A stretch of DNA of 64,000 nt, from NCBI GenBank assembly GCA_963693315.1, contig CAVNZG010001085.1, positions 47,819-111,818 of the forward strand, given 5' to 3'. Shown here piece by piece: positions 44,833-60,700 of the stretch; position 1 is the stretch's first letter, and each line of letters begins with the position of its first letter. Source of the stretch: Diogma glabrata. Taxonomy: Eukaryota > Arthropoda > Insecta > Diptera > Cylindrotomidae. Under the pieces are notes generated by a model that searched no databases, was not told the DNA's origin, and was given only the letters and a program-made list of their open reading frames with translations. Position numbers and translations under genes: made by a program.

Positions 44833-47800
44833 TGTAATGAAGCGCTTTCTCACTGGCGAACCAATGAGAAGGACATAGCAGGAAGCGTACCTAGCGAGAT
44901 TGATTTTCAAGCCCCAAACTAGCTTCAGCCCATGGGAACGATAAAGTAACCCTGCTACTTCAGCACAAATACAGAAATGTACGCTATTTACGAGAATTTG
45001 CAGAAATGAGAAAAAAAAATACAAGTGTGAAAAAGGAGACTCTGGCGACCCCATTGGCGAAAGACCCACGATCAACACGTCCAACCCCCCCACAATCACT
45101 CTCAGACGCTCACACACTCACACTTCACGCATACTAACGTTCGCCCCCACATTCACACTTCTACGTTAGACAGCAAATAAAATAAAAAAATTTATATAAA
45201 GGAAATAAAACACGTCCACTCACCCCATGATTAATCCTCCAGTCGTCCAAGTCCTTCGGCCTTAGCCCTCCATCAGTGATGATACATCCAACAGGTATGG
45301 AATTATAAAATAAATATACGAATAATCCACTGGTGCGTGGTCAGTTCGGCAGCAATAGCAAACCAGTTGGTGTAAATATGGAGTTGAAAGTATGACGGTA
45401 TCAGCAAAATTGTATATAAATAATCAGTTGCAATATTCCGAAATTTTGTAAAAATGTTGCTTTGAAAATACGATAATATCAGCAAAAATTGTAAATAAAT
45501 AATCAGTTGCAATATCCCAAAATATTGTAAAATTGTTGCGTTGAAAATGCGATAATATCAGCAAAAATTGTATATTAATAATCAGTTGCAATATCCCAAA
45601 ATATTGTAAAATTGTTGCGTTGAAAATGCGATAATATCAGCAAAAATTGTATATAAATAGTCAGTTGTAATATCCCAAAATATTGTAAAAATGTTGCGTG
45701 GCAAATACGATAATATCAGCAAAAATTGTATAAAAATAATCAGTTGAAATATCCCAAAAGATTGTAAAAATGTTGCGTTGAAAATACGATAATATCAGTA
45801 AAAATGGTATATGAATAATCAGTTGAAATATCCCAAAATATTGTAAAAATGTTGCGTTGAACATACGACAATATCGGTAAAAATGGTATATGAATAATCA
45901 GTTGAAATATCCCAAAATATTGTAAAAATGTTGCGTTGAAAATGCGATAATATCAGCAAAAATTGTATATAAATAATCAGTTGAAATATCCCAAAATATT
46001 ATAAAAATATTGCGTTGAAAATGCGATAATATCAGAACTTGTATAGGAATGTTGAGTTGCAATACTGTAGTAATATCAAAAGTTGTAAATAAATGTTGTG
46101 TTGCAATACTGTTGTAATAACACAAAATTTTATATAAATGTTGCGTTGAAACTCGGTGGTAATTAACAAAAAAAATTGTATAACAATGTTGAGTTTAAAT
46201 ATGTTTAAACTGCGACTGTAATAGCTAGATAATTATAGAAACAAATGAGGCGTTGAAATTTGGATGTAATAGCAGAAATTTTTATATAAATATTGCGCTG
46301 AAATGCGGTGATAATAGCAGAACTTGTATATAAATGTTGCGTTGCAATACTGTTGTACTATCCAAAAAGTTTATATAAATGTTTATATAAATGTTGTGTT
46401 GAAACACGTTATAAAGGTTGCGCCACAACACTAAAGCGATTGTGGTAAAAGTGTATCGGAATTGTATTAAGTAAATCCAAATGGTTTCCTTCCTTTTACA
46501 AACAAACTTTATATTTATATATAATACATTCCAGTTATAAGATACTGACTAATACAGGCAGCTATTTTGAAGTATTTTGCTTTTCACATTGCATTAACTA
46601 ATTTTAGTTTTATTTTATATCATCAACAGAAATTTGCACTTAAAATAGTTCGTTAATAATAAATTAACATATAAAAGTTTTTGATACTAACATTGACAAA
46701 CATCAACTAAAGTCATTAATCGACTTATGCATTCACTACGTTAATTTTAATTTATCTAATCAATAGAAAATTTGCACTAAAGTAATCAATTAGTAATATG
46801 ATTTTGATACTAACTTTGACAAACATCAACTAAAGTCATTAATCGACTTAGGCATTCACTACGTTAATTTTAATTTATCTAATCAATCGAAAATTTACAC
46901 TAAAATAATCAGTTAGTAATATAATTTTGATATTAACATTGACAGTTAAATTTCACGTATATTACTCTTAATTACAGTCTTAATCCGCACATATTAATTT
47001 TTAAATTTTAATTTGATTAAACCAAACAATCACTATTGCATTATACAATCCAAGTTCATTGACACTTACAGACTAATAATTCTGACCAACTAAGCTTAAC
47101 TTTAATTAGTTTAACAAGGCAAACATTATGGCTTAATATTTTAAATTTTTGGTTCTGGTTGGACAAAGCAAACTCTAACGGTGAATCTTTTAGGTTTAAT
47201 TTCACTCCATTCAACAAAGCAAAAAAAAAACCTCCGGTTTGATATTTAATTTTAAGCAATTACACAAACGACCACTATTAAACTATTGCATTATATGACT
47301 CAAGGTTATTGTTATTTATACAGATATAAGCAAATTCGGACACAATTCCGTATGAGTTTGATGCATTCACCAAGGCAAACACTATTACACTATACTGTTA
47401 TTCATAGAATTCACCTGATCGAACATCCAGAAAAAACTAGGAAATCATAGTACGGACATCGTAAAATTAACATTCCAATAAATTAACACGAATTTAAAAG
47501 TACGGGACACAAACAAACATACAATAATCTTTTTTTTTCGTTTTTTTGGTGGTTTTTCTTAAGTTCAATACACGGAATCATTGATTATGACTACACTATA
47601 GGTTCCACCAATATCAATTCAGTCCTAGCATTAAGGCACCTCAGTTTTAAGTTACACTATTAATTTTATTTTTTTTCAGACGTTAGAATTTCGAGGTTAT
47701 GTTAAATACCGTAATGCTTGTCAACTTGTTTAGAACATATATTGTGACAAACAAAAAAAAAAACCTGCCTTTGGCCAGGCATATTCATATTTTAATATCC

Positions 47801-48921
47801 TCCGGTAATTACAACAAGGCAAATTAAATTTTTGGATACTTTACCCTGAGAAATGATGTTGTTTTTCTGTCTGGAAATTTTCACGTTCTATCCAAAAAAG
47901 TTGACCTCCATCGCAGACAAACGTCAAAATCCACAGACACAAAACGATGAATCCAATAGGATAATTGTAATAACTTCGTAGACGTTAACCACCAAAATCA
48001 AAAGGTAATAGAACTAAGAGCGAGAATAAGTTACCGTGCTCATTATATAGTCAAATTTTTAATCTCGCAATAACTCGAATAAAGTATTTAGATGGGAGAT
48101 AATTAATTTACATCAGATTTTCAAATTATTGGGAACTTATTATAGTTCACAAAACCGTTTACTATTTGATAATATTGTACGAGAATAAGGTTGGGATACA
48201 GAATATTTCTGACACATCCATAATATTTATAATTGAATTCAAAATGAATCAAATACAGATTCGATCAATGTTATGATGTTTAGACGTTTAATAACTACAT
48301 TCTGCAATATCAATACAGTGAAGTTCAGATCAATCACGGAAGGATTGTTTAAAGCAAAACACTCATACAAAGACAAATCAAATGTTTAACAAAGCAGAAA
48401 TAGTAATTCGTTGTATGTTGACGATTGGAAACAAAATACACGTAGCTGTTATGAGGTTTTGAGAATTTCGTTATTTCATTACGGTTTGTGTTTTGAAACA
48501 AAAAAGTTCAAACTCAAGTAGTAAGGCGAGAACAATCGAATGGAAGTATAACGCGCGTCAATTTTAGTGCGTTGCAAGATTAAATTCTGATTAATTTTTT
48601 TGTGATTATACGGATGATGATTAAGGAAAATTATTAATTAATTCAAATTAACCAATATTGTGGTATATTAATGAATAAATAAATCAAGGTAATTAGTGTA
48701 ATTTTCTTTCTCCTATACATTTGTCCGGCTATTGCAGATTTAGTAGATTTTAAGAAACATAAGGAAACTATGGGTTAAGGAAACTACATGAAATATGACT
48801 ATTGATGACGAAGGGATGAGAATCTATTACAAGTGGTACGGATTAATATAAGGAACAACAACTAAGGAAACTGCGACTGTAATACACTGCGTTCTGACAT
48901 TATGCCAGACTATCCATTACA
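44833..48921 (-). repeat. LTR, 5' copy (4089 bp)
   Basis: Same boundaries as the other LTR (TGTAATG...CATTACA) and 79 bp shorter because its array (45390-46100) has nine units instead of ten. The 123-bp units lie at 46683-46928 and the TATA-like box at 48042-48050. Elsewhere I found no differences by eye. Confidence 0.97.
45390..46100. repeat. 79-bp tandem array, 9 units (5' LTR)
   Basis: Same units as 32946-33735; one of the two adjacent ACGACAATATCGGTAAAAATG-type units is missing here. The one-unit change accounts exactly for the LTR length difference of 79 bp. Confidence 0.93.
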
Positions 48922-48925
48922 ATAT

Positions 48926-51104
48926 ACCAAAGTTTCATCAAGATCCCATGCGTTTTTGTCACGAAACCTGATCTATATTCACCTTGTTGAATTTAATATT
49001 AACTTAAAATGCATAATTCATATTTTTATTGAATTAAATTGTAAAACAAATTCTAAATGGATTCACTTTATTTTTCAGAACGATTTGCTTTGATGGCACT
49101 CAAAAAATAAAATTAACGTAGATACAAATTTAACAAAAACCCGTTTTTGAAGTTATACTTCCTTACGCTCGTTGTACACATTTTGATGGGGTGTTGGTCG
49201 ATAAACCGCGTCACGCTTTTTTTTATAATTGATTTAGAAATTTTGTCTTTATCGCCATAGAGCATAAGGTTAAAATTGTTTTTGACTAAGAAAACTAAGA
49301 AAAATCGACGATTATCCCCAAAAATGTTGTCCAATGTGTGTATAATGGTCCAACTTGAGAGGTAGGAAAGTTTTTATCTCGATTAAAAGCCTTAATATTT
49401 TTAATCGCGAATTAAATGTTAAATATAGATGGTTCATAAGCAAGCTTTCAGATGGCGGCGTAAATTAATTAGTTTACTGTCAAACCTGCTTTATCGACTT
49501 TTTAATCATCCGTGTAGGGTAGGGCCCATATAGACTATCAAATATGTTATTGAGCAATTATTTTGTTCCAGTGTTTGCCGCAATGGCGCTGCAAAAGGGA
49601 GAAAGGAGAATAAATTCCAAAAAAAATATTTGGGATTTTATACAAAACACAACTTGAATAATTTTACAAATTATCAGTTGTAATTTCCCAAGGGCGGTGA
49701 TAATTCGAAATAATTTTATGCCAAAAATTGTGAAAGCAAGCATGTTGATAAAAGCACGAGGCCGAAGCCACTTGCTTGAGAAATTTTTCAAAAAATTATG
49801 AGAATTTATCAACGAACGAGGGGAATTCGTTTAGAAAATTTTTTGCCATTTTTCATTTCTTTATATATTTTTTATGAATTATACGTTATGCCTACTGTGA
49901 TATCAGTTAATTATTTCAAAATTAGAATGAACATTTTTTGCCTTCGTTTTATTTTAATTTAACCCAATGAAATTCTTTAAAATGTAATGACATCATTCAA
50001 TTTCACCAATAACATTAGAAATAAACTAATAACAAATAGTTATACGTCTGACCTACTGGGATATTAAAAATTATCAGCCTAATTTTGAAATAATTAACTG
50101 ATATCCCAGTAGCCAATGTGTAATTCATAAAAATATATAAAGAAATGAAAAAATGATAAATTCTCATAATTTTTTGAAAAATTCCTCAAGCAAGTGGTAT
50201 TGATAAAAGCCCTCGGCATACGGCCTCGTGCTTTTATCAATATGCTTGCTTTTAGAATTTTTGGCAAAAAATTATTTCGAATTATCACCGCCCTTGGGAA
50301 ATTACAACTGATAATTTTTAATATCCCAGTATGCCAGACGTATAAATACTTGTTATTAGTATAATTCAAATGTTATAGGTGAAATTGAATGATGTCATTA
50401 CATTTTAGAGAATTTCATTGGTTTAAATTAAAATAAAACTAAGGCAAAAAAATTTCTATGAAATTTCTCATTTTACTACAATTAAATAATTTAAATTTTT
50501 TTCTGAACTATTACTGACTATATTATTTTCTAGCATATTTTAAGCATATTATTTTCTTCTGTCCGTAAAACAAATACGAAAATGGGTTAAATTTTTCATA
50601 CAACTTTGTATGGGAAATTTTGGCAATTTTTATGTTTCTTTTTTGAGCGACTTAAGAATAATATTTTATCTATTACGCTTTATTACGCTTAATATATGCT
50701 CGATAGGATAGTTTTTATCTCAATTAAAAGTTTTAATATTTTTTAATTGCGAATTGAATGTTAAATGTGGTTCATAAACCACCTTTCAGATGGCGGAGTA
50801 AATTAGTTAAGTGACACAACTTAATCATGGACTTTTTAATCATCCGCGTAGAGCCCGTATAGACTATTTGTTCCGTTGTTTGCCGCAATGGCGCTGCAAA
50901 AGGGGGAAAGGATAATAAATTATATGGGATTTCATACAAAACACAACTTGAATAATTTTACAAATTATCTATGAAATTTCTCATTTTACTACAATTAAAT
51001 AATTTAAATTTCTTTATGAACTCTTACTGACTTTATATTAAGCATATTATTTTCTTCTATCCGTAAAACAAATACGAAAATAGGTTAAATTTTTCATACA
51101 ACTA
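48926..51104. repeat. Right-arm segment: inverted copy of 22359-22408, 22409-23778 (or 28476-29845) and 29846-30600
   Basis: The sequence reads as the reverse complement of the left arm without LINE D. It includes unit 3 (about 49365-49560), the foldback element (about 49676-50460), unit 2 and the end of unit 1. Only one copy of the 1370-bp segment is present, at about 49689-51058. No gene. Confidence 0.9.
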
Positions 51105-52392
51105 ACATTCAATTAGTCCGTAGGATAACTAAGAAAAAAACAACATTTTGACAAAACTCGATTTTTTTATTCAACATAGTTGCCTTCGAGGGCGATACAA
51201 CGAGTATAGCGATTTTCCAACTTTTCTATACCACTTTTATAGTACGATTTCTCTTTCTCGTCAAAATAGGCCTCAGTTTCAGCGATTACTTCATCATTGG
51301 ACTTAAATTTCTTTCCAGCAAGCATTCTCTTGAGATCTGAAAACAGGAAAAAGTCGCTAGGGGCTAAATCTGGAGAATATGGTGGGTGGGTAAGCAATTC
51401 AAAGCCCAATTCATTCAATTTTGCCATCGTTTTCATCGATCTGTGACACGGTGCATTATCTTGGTGAAACAACACTTTTTTCTTTTGCAATTGTGGCCGT
51501 TTCTTTGCGATTTCAGCCTTCAATCGATCCAAAAGTTCACAGTAATAGTCGCTGTTGATGGTGGTTCCTTTTTGGAGATGGTCGATGAATATTATTCCGT
51601 TCGTATCCCAAAATACAGACGCCATCACCTTACCGGCCGACTGTTGCGTCTTTGCTCGCTTTGGATTCGGTTCGTCGACTGCTGTCCACTCAGCTGACTG
51701 TCTTTTGGATTCTGGTGTGTAATTGTGAAGCCATATCTCATCCATTGTCATATATCTACGATAGAACTCCATTTTATTACGGTTTAACAGTGCCATAGAC
51801 TCCTCCGAAGCATCGATTCGTTGTTGGTTTTGGTCGACTGTGAGCTCATGCGGCACCCAATTTGCACAGAGCTTTCGCATACCCAAATGTTCATGTAAAA
51901 TGGTAAAAACACTACCATCTGCTACCTTTACAATGTCAGCTATTTCGTGCACCTTCAATTTGCGATCGTTCATAACCAATTTGTGGAGTTTTTTTATGTT
52001 TTCTGGAATAACAGCCTCATTTGGGCGTCCACTGCGCTCTGCATCTTTTGTGCTGGTACGACCACATTTAAATTCAGCAATCCACTTCTCTACCATTTGT
52101 CTCGATGGAGCAGAGTTTGGATAATGTTTATCAAGCCATTGTTTGGTTTCCACTGTATTTTTTTTCATCAAAAAGCAATGCTTTATTAAAAATCGAAATT
52201 CACTTTTTTCCATTTTTTTTTCAAAAACAAAAGTTGCTTCACACAAAATGCTATAACTCACGAATCAATAGTCAGATTGCTGTTAAATTTATACACGTAT
52301 CGTTTGAAGGTTAGTACTAAATAAAAATCATATGGAAAAAATTCTAGTAACGCCATCTATGTGTCATCCTACGGACTTATTGTATGACCTAG
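51105..52392 (-). mobile_element. Intact mariner element (copy 2, inverted arm)
   Basis: The inverted counterpart of 21071-22358 and the same length (1288 bp), flanked by TA (51103-51104 and 52393-52394). It was duplicated with the arm and did not insert independently, because the flanks match too. Confidence 0.93.
51167..52213 (-). CDS. Mariner transposase, DD34D (copy 2)
   Basis: 348 residues from the ATG at 52213, with a protein that reads the same as copy 1 (21250-22296). WVPHEL, MDEIWLH, HQDNAPCH and YSPDLAPSD are all intact. At the DNA level a base in the 3' flank differs (TTAGTTATCC against TTACTTATCC on the sense strand). Two intact genes in opposite orientation could produce overlapping sense and antisense RNA. 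Confidence 0.95.
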   Translation of the reverse strand: MEKSEFRFLIKHCFLMKKNTVETKQWLDKHYPNSAPSRQMVEKWIAEFKCGRTSTKDAERSGRPNEAVIPENIKKLHKLVMNDRKLKVHEIADIVKVADGSVFTILHEHLGMRKLCANWVPHELTVDQNQQRIDASEESMALLNRNKMEFYRRYMTMDEIWLHNYTPESKRQSAEWTAVDEPNPKRAKTQQSAGKVMASVFWDTNGIIFIDHLQKGTTINSDYYCELLDRLKAEIAKKRPQLQKKKVLFHQDNAPCHRSMKTMAKLNELGFELLTHPPYSPDLAPSDFFLFSDLKRMLAGKKFKSNDEVIAETEAYFDEKEKSYYKSGIEKLENRYTRCIALEGNYVE

Positions 52393-52552
52393 TATGTATA
52401 GGAAATTTTGGCAATTTTTATGTTTCTTTTTTGAGCAACTTAATAATACTAATATTTTATATATTATGCTTAATATATACTCGATAAGATAGTTTTTACC
52501 TCAATTAAAAGTTTTAATATTTTTTAATTGCGAATTGAATGTTAAATGTGGT

Positions 52553-53349
52553 TCTATGTGGTTCTATTCTATACTATACTGTTAAAATTTCTATCTATAC
52601 ATCCCTTCCAAAGCCTAGATTTTAAGAAAGCTGATTGGACAGGATTTGCTAAGTCTGTTGATATGAACATTCGTTGGTTTCCTCCAACAATCCAAAATTA
52701 CGATAGATTCGTTGCTGTTGTTATTTCATCTGCAAAAAAATTTATACCAAGAGGATTCCGAAAAATTTATATCCCTAATTGGAATGAAGAATGCGAAAAA
52801 CTTTGGAATTCATACCAAGAATCTGAATCAAGTGAAGTTGGTGATTTACTTATTGTTGAATTAAATAGAGCACGAACAGATAAATGGATTAACCTTGTTG
52901 AAAATATGAATTTCTCGCACTCTAGCCGTGGTGCCTGGGATTTATTAAAAAAAATTGTTGACTCTAATCAAACCAACAATCACACAGTTGTATCCCTTAA
53001 TCCGAATTCAGTTGCTTCCAGAATGGTTCAAAACTCAAAGTTTCCAATTTCAAAAAATAGAAAAAGAGAAGTTACAAATCAGTACAGGAAAACAAAATCT
53101 AGAATTGCAGTCTCTCCATTTGGTAATCCAGTATCTGTCGAAGAAGTAGATAAAGCAATATTAGCTATGAAACCTCATAAATCAGCTGGGTTTGATAACA
53201 TTTTTTCAGAACTTGTCACCCATTTTTCAAAGAATGCAAAAAATGGCTTTCAAATCTTTTTTCCGATTCCTATAACAAAGGAAACATTCCTAAAATCTGG
53301 AACATGGCAAAAGTAAAAGCAAATCTGAAGCCAGGAAAGCCAACACATC
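52553..53349 (+). pseudogene. Partial inverted copy of LINE C reverse transcriptase
   Basis: The first ~800 bp of LINE C in inverted orientation. The frame is open from about 52610 to 53316 (KADWTGFAKSVDMNIRW, then [16 protein letters not shown]), because TGG replaces the TAG found in the left arm. After the shift the next frame gives [14 protein letters not shown] and stops matching at 53349, where an AT array begins. The catalytic YADD region is absent. Confidence 0.9.
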
Positions 53350-54097
<748 letters not shown>

Positions 54098-54744
54098 AGA
54101 ACATTTTGTTTCCTGAGCTGTGGTAAGGTTAGCCTATTTAATTACTTTATCAAATTAAATTTCGAAATATTACTTTAAATTGAGTAACTTTAAATTAGCT
54201 TTAAAAGGCTTACACCACCTGAATGCAGAAGTAAGAGATGCTATGCAATCTGTTGGCATGCACAAATCTGAAGGGGTTAAAAGGTTCTCTCAAAAGGTTA
54301 TTCTCTTATATTAAATGAAAACAAGCATACTTTTATTTTAATTTTAATTTAATTTTTATTTGAACAAGATTTTGTGTTACGTTGTATTGCAGTTTTAATT
54401 TTCGTTTTAACAAATGTTGTTCGACCGAACGCAAAACTCAGAGTGAGTGTAATGTTTTAGATTTTATTTTAATTGCCATGATTAAATTTATTAAAGCGAA
54501 TTCAGCTTCCGTTGGACCTGTTTTATTTATTTTGTTTCGCCAAGTGTTGTCGTTGTTATTTTATTTGAGTTGGTATTTTTTCAGTGTTTTGCCGCTACAA
54601 ATGTGTCATTTTCTTTTCACGATAATTTTTCATAGGATATGATATGTAGGATATGTAGCTTTCCTTCCATCTTAGCCTTAAACTGAAACAAATAATTTGG
54701 TGTAATCTACAATATTAACTCAACAAAATTAATTTGTAGAATCA
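54098..54744. other. No gene recognised
   Basis: AT-rich single-copy-looking DNA. A frame at 54382-54642 is hydrophobic by composition only. Confidence 0.45.
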
Positions 54745-55567
54745 GCTAAAATGTAGTACAATTGACAAACCGTTTGTCAAACGTGAAAAATGTTTAGTTA
54801 ATTGCATAAAATTTTAGTTCATGCAACAAAATTAATTTGGTTGAGCTAAACTTGAGAATACATAAAATGACTTTGTTCAGATTAAGATCGCCCTTTTGAG
54901 CATATAAATGTTGGACAGAAGTTCCTATTAAGAAGTATAGAACCGCCCTAAGAATTTTTCTATAAGCGTTCAAAATTCCGGTGTTTGACAAATACGTTGT
55001 ATAGTCAATAGATTATTTTCGGCATGAAATTGTGTTTAATGCCAAAACTGATCCTGCGCTCGCACAGAACTCTGGTTACATTTGCGCAATTGTTAACATT
55101 ATGAGCAACACAGTTTTGTCAAGAGTGGCCCAAGATAACAATCTTGAAGTGTATCATTAACTAAAATTTAGTACAATTGACAAACCGTTTTTCAAACGTG
55201 AAAAACAATTAGTTAATTGCATAAAATTTTAGTTCATGCTACAAAATTAATTAGGTTGAGCTAAACTTGTATAATAAAAAAAATGATTTTTTCAGTGTAA
55301 GATCGCCCTTTTTAACATGTAAATGTTGGACAAAAATTCCTATTGAGAAGTATTTATAGATCCGCCCAAAGTATTTTTCTGTAAGCGTTCAAAATTGCGG
55401 TGTTTGACAAATACGTTGTATACAGCCAGTAGATTATTTTCGGTACGAGATTCTGTTTAACGATAAAACTGATCCTGCACAGAACTCTGGTTACATTTGC
55501 GTAATTGTAAACATTATAAGCAACACAGTTTTGTCAAGAGTGAGCCAAGATAACAATCTTGAAGTGT
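54745..55567. repeat. ~410-bp tandem duplication, diverged
   Basis: CTAAAATGTAGTACAATTGAC at 54745 and CTAAAATTTAGTACAATTGAC at 55161 start two direct copies (54745-55154 and 55161-55567). Both end with CAAGATAACAATCTTGAAGTG. Identity is high but with many substitutions and small indels. No protein was recognised in either copy. Confidence 0.88.
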
Positions 55568-57669
<2,102 letters not shown>

Positions 57670-57757
57670 TTTTTGTTTTTCCGTCTCCGCTTATCATTCA
57701 TAGTCGTTTGGCACCAAAATTTTTCCGAAATTCCGAGATGAAGCCCATTGCACTAGG

Positions 57758-57835
57758 TAGATTTTTATATGAAATCTACCCAATAGATTTTTATATGAAA
57801 TCTACCTAATAAATTTTTATATGAAATCTACCTAA
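57758..57835. repeat. Three 26-bp tandem units
   Basis: TAGATTTTTATATGAAATCT followed by ACC(C/T)AA repeats three times with two substitutions. Each unit is also a hairpin (GTAGATTT/AAATCTAC). Confidence 0.9.
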
Positions 57836-60114
57836 TATAGCTAATTCGCTCAATCGAACTGAATTGAATGCCAAAATATGCATGCTACCATGGTTATATT
57901 TAGTCCACAGTGAACGTTAAATTGATCTACTAGAGAACATATGTCTAGTTGTTTGTAATTCAGTAAAGGGAGAGAAAAATAAGTTCACTAGTTAAGTATA
58001 CATATACATATTTTGTAATGTATGGTTTGTGGTAAAAAGCTAAAACTATTAAAAAATTAAAACGATACATATTTCTTTGGGTTAAAATTTTTGATTGTGG
58101 CTATGTATATTTTAAATGCCAAAAAATTGATGTTTCTGTTGTTTCAGATTTTGAGGATTTTCTGAATATTTGAACTGATTGTTTACTCAGCATCAACCAC
58201 TCAGCAAACCAACCATTGGATAGTAGTTATTGTCTTATATCTTACGCAGAGACTCAAAGTGATTTTTTTCGTTCCGTTTTAGGGTTAACGTAACCTAAAC
58301 TGTGACAAAAGCTGTTTTTTTATATATTGTATTCGCGGAACCTTCGGCGAGCGAATTATATTCGCACTTGGCCAACTTTTTAATTTACCACAATTTTCAA
58401 TTGTGTGAAGTAATATAATCTATCGAAAAAAAAAATCTTACATGCCCCAAAATTTGTTTTATCTTCTGTTTTAGACCACCCTCTATCTCAATAGGCAATA
58501 AAAAAAAGGTTTATGGCTGTGGTGGATGGTTGACAAAACCACATAGAATTTGATGAAACTTTGGTATATGATACTGATAATCGAATTGGATGAAACTCTT
58601 GAAAATAACGAATCCAATATTAGTGCAAAAATGAGATATTTTGAAAAACGGAATTAAATAGAATAATATTAAATCGTATGCTGTAATTTGACCATACATA
58701 AGTGTTTTCATCATATGTTTATTGCACTAGGAATTCTCGTTAATTATTTTTTGCAAAAATCACATCTTGGTAATCATTTGAAAACATTGAAGCTTGATAT
58801 CTCCACACATACACTTTACAAGATATCTCAATGTTGTTCTATGCCAGCGATTTGATCCATTTTCAAAAGTTTACAAACTTCTTGAAACTATTTTAGCATT
58901 TGTTGCATCAACATTTTTACAACATTAATCGCATATGACAATCATATTTTATTAAATACAGCAACTTACAAAAATAAATTCTCATCCAATTTTCTTGAAA
59001 AAATCTTATTACATATTTTGTTCGTTATTTTTATAACGCAAACAATTTTATTAATGTTTCAAATAAATTATTTATCTCCGTGAATGTAATTTATCCACGT
59101 ATGGATAAACAAACGTTAAAGAAAAATTAAATCAACAGAATAATTTTTCAATATGGATTTTTTGCCAATTTATTGTCTACCTAATATTTTCTGACGTTTT
59201 ACAAATGCTTTGAAAAAAAAAACATAAAATTCAGACATTTGAAAATCTTTAAGAAGATCAAAATGGGGGTAAAGCCAACTAAAAAACAATAACGAATTTA
59301 CAGAGAATTCAGTTAATTTGTAATAATAATAATGTTATCAATTTGTAATATTAATCATAAGAACTCTGAATCATAAGAAATCTTGTGTTGTTTTGAGTAA
59401 AATTATAAAAAAAATTATTTCATTGTATTATTCAAATCACAAACGTGACATAAATTATCGCGAAAATGTTCAAAACGAATGTTGTCTTTTTATACAGTGG
59501 ACTATATAGAATTGAAATATTTTGATTGCGAGAGTGACGAGAAAAAAAATCTGATGCTCACTTTTTTTCATTTTACCAAACGTATTGGGTGTTCAAGAGT
59601 CGAAATTTTGTGAATAAATAAATACCTTTTTTTATATTAAAAATTTTGCTTTATGTATTTATGTACTAGCAGGCCCCGGTTCGATGTTTATTTTCTTATG
59701 CTTTGATGTAATTATTATGTTGGAGCTTCGTTATTGAAATACTTTCGCAGCAATGTAAAGTAATCCATACTCGTCTTTTCCCTGCCCGATTGTATGTCTC
59801 AATTTTACCTTCAACCGTATTTATTGGAAAAGTGTTTTAATTTATTTTTCGTTTGGCAATTAAGTGATCGGATCAATTTCATCTGCATGGATGATTTGTA
59901 ACTAAGCATTCGCCCTATTTTAACTTTATTAATTTCATTTTCCTTTCAATACAAACTTACTCATGCTATGCTCCTACTTTGTTTGAATTAATTTTGATTT
60001 CAAATTCACTCCAACAACTAATAAATGATATGGTGTAAACTTCGAAGTGAAAGTTCAATTCCTAAGAAAATTTGAAAACAGTCACCAATCGAATATTCCA
60101 CAGCAGTGGTGTAA
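57836..60114. other. 2.3 kb without a gene; small repeat relics
   Basis: Three details were seen. A TTCGCGGAACCTTCGGCGAGCG palindromic stretch lies near 58330-58352. GATGAAACTTTGGTATATG near 58553 is shared with the palindrome arm (30593). ACTAGCAGGCCCCGGTTCG near 59668 looks like a Helitron-type CTAG end on the minus strand. Otherwise closed, AT-rich DNA. Confidence 0.45.
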
Positions 60115-60700
60115 TTACAATGGCTGCTGATTTTGTTAAGGCTGTTCATTACGTCCGTCTCCCATTATAGTCGTGGTCCACTGCGCGGTCTTCACTACCG
60201 TAAACTTTTTCAATCATTCCAGATTGTGAAACGGTTCGTAGAACATGCCCAAACCAAGCAATTCTATTGAAACGAATGCAACATATTATTTCTGAACCAT
60301 CAATAAGTTCTCTGATTTCAAAGCTATATTGATTTTTATACTCTCCATTTCTCAAGGAAACCAAAAATATAGTGTATAGGATTTTACTTCAAATACTGAT
60401 AAATGTGACTCATCATTTTGTATAAGTGTCCACGTTTGTGATCCATACATAAATACTGGTTTAAACAATGTCTTGTTCAACTAGAGTTTTTTGTTTATTA
60501 CCACATAGGGTGATCTAAATAGAGGTTTGAGTAGACAGTTCGATTACCCACCGCGATTCTAGGTTGTATGTCCGTAAGTATGCTGTTGAGCCAAGCATTG
60601 ATCGTAAATATTTAAAAGATTCAACTCCCTCAATTCGTTCATCGCCGGACCTCAATTTGTTTGCCCCTCAACACCTCAGAACGCGTTGGAGGATCTAGTT
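60115..60700 (-). pseudogene. LINE fragment: RT C-terminal region, RTE-like
   Basis: Minus-strand pieces are collinear with the tail of LINEs that end in a W-x-GHV-x-R motif. They are EGVESFKYLRSMLGS near 60610, KPVFMYGSQTWTL near 60450, then IRFNRIAWFGHVLRTV near 60255 and MIEKVYG. Frames shift between them and stops occur. Only the region after the RT palm remains. Confidence 0.75.

Larger units (their letters stand above)
32389..48921 (-). mobile_element. Giant Ty3/gypsy-type LTR retrotransposon (16.5 kb)
   Basis: The element has two ~4.1-kb LTRs (TGTAATG...CATTACA), a 4-bp target duplication ATAT (32385-32388 and 48922-48925), a tRNA-Lys primer site, a 2.5-kb leader, gag and pol; there is no envelope frame. 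The empty target is preserved in the other palindrome arm, which proves the boundaries. The transcriptional direction is minus. LTR similarity is essentially complete apart from one 79-bp tandem unit, so the insertion is recent. Clear purine-rich priming sequence is not visible next to the 3' LTR: the minus strand reads GTCCAAAAAGCACTTGTTC there. Confidence 0.96.
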
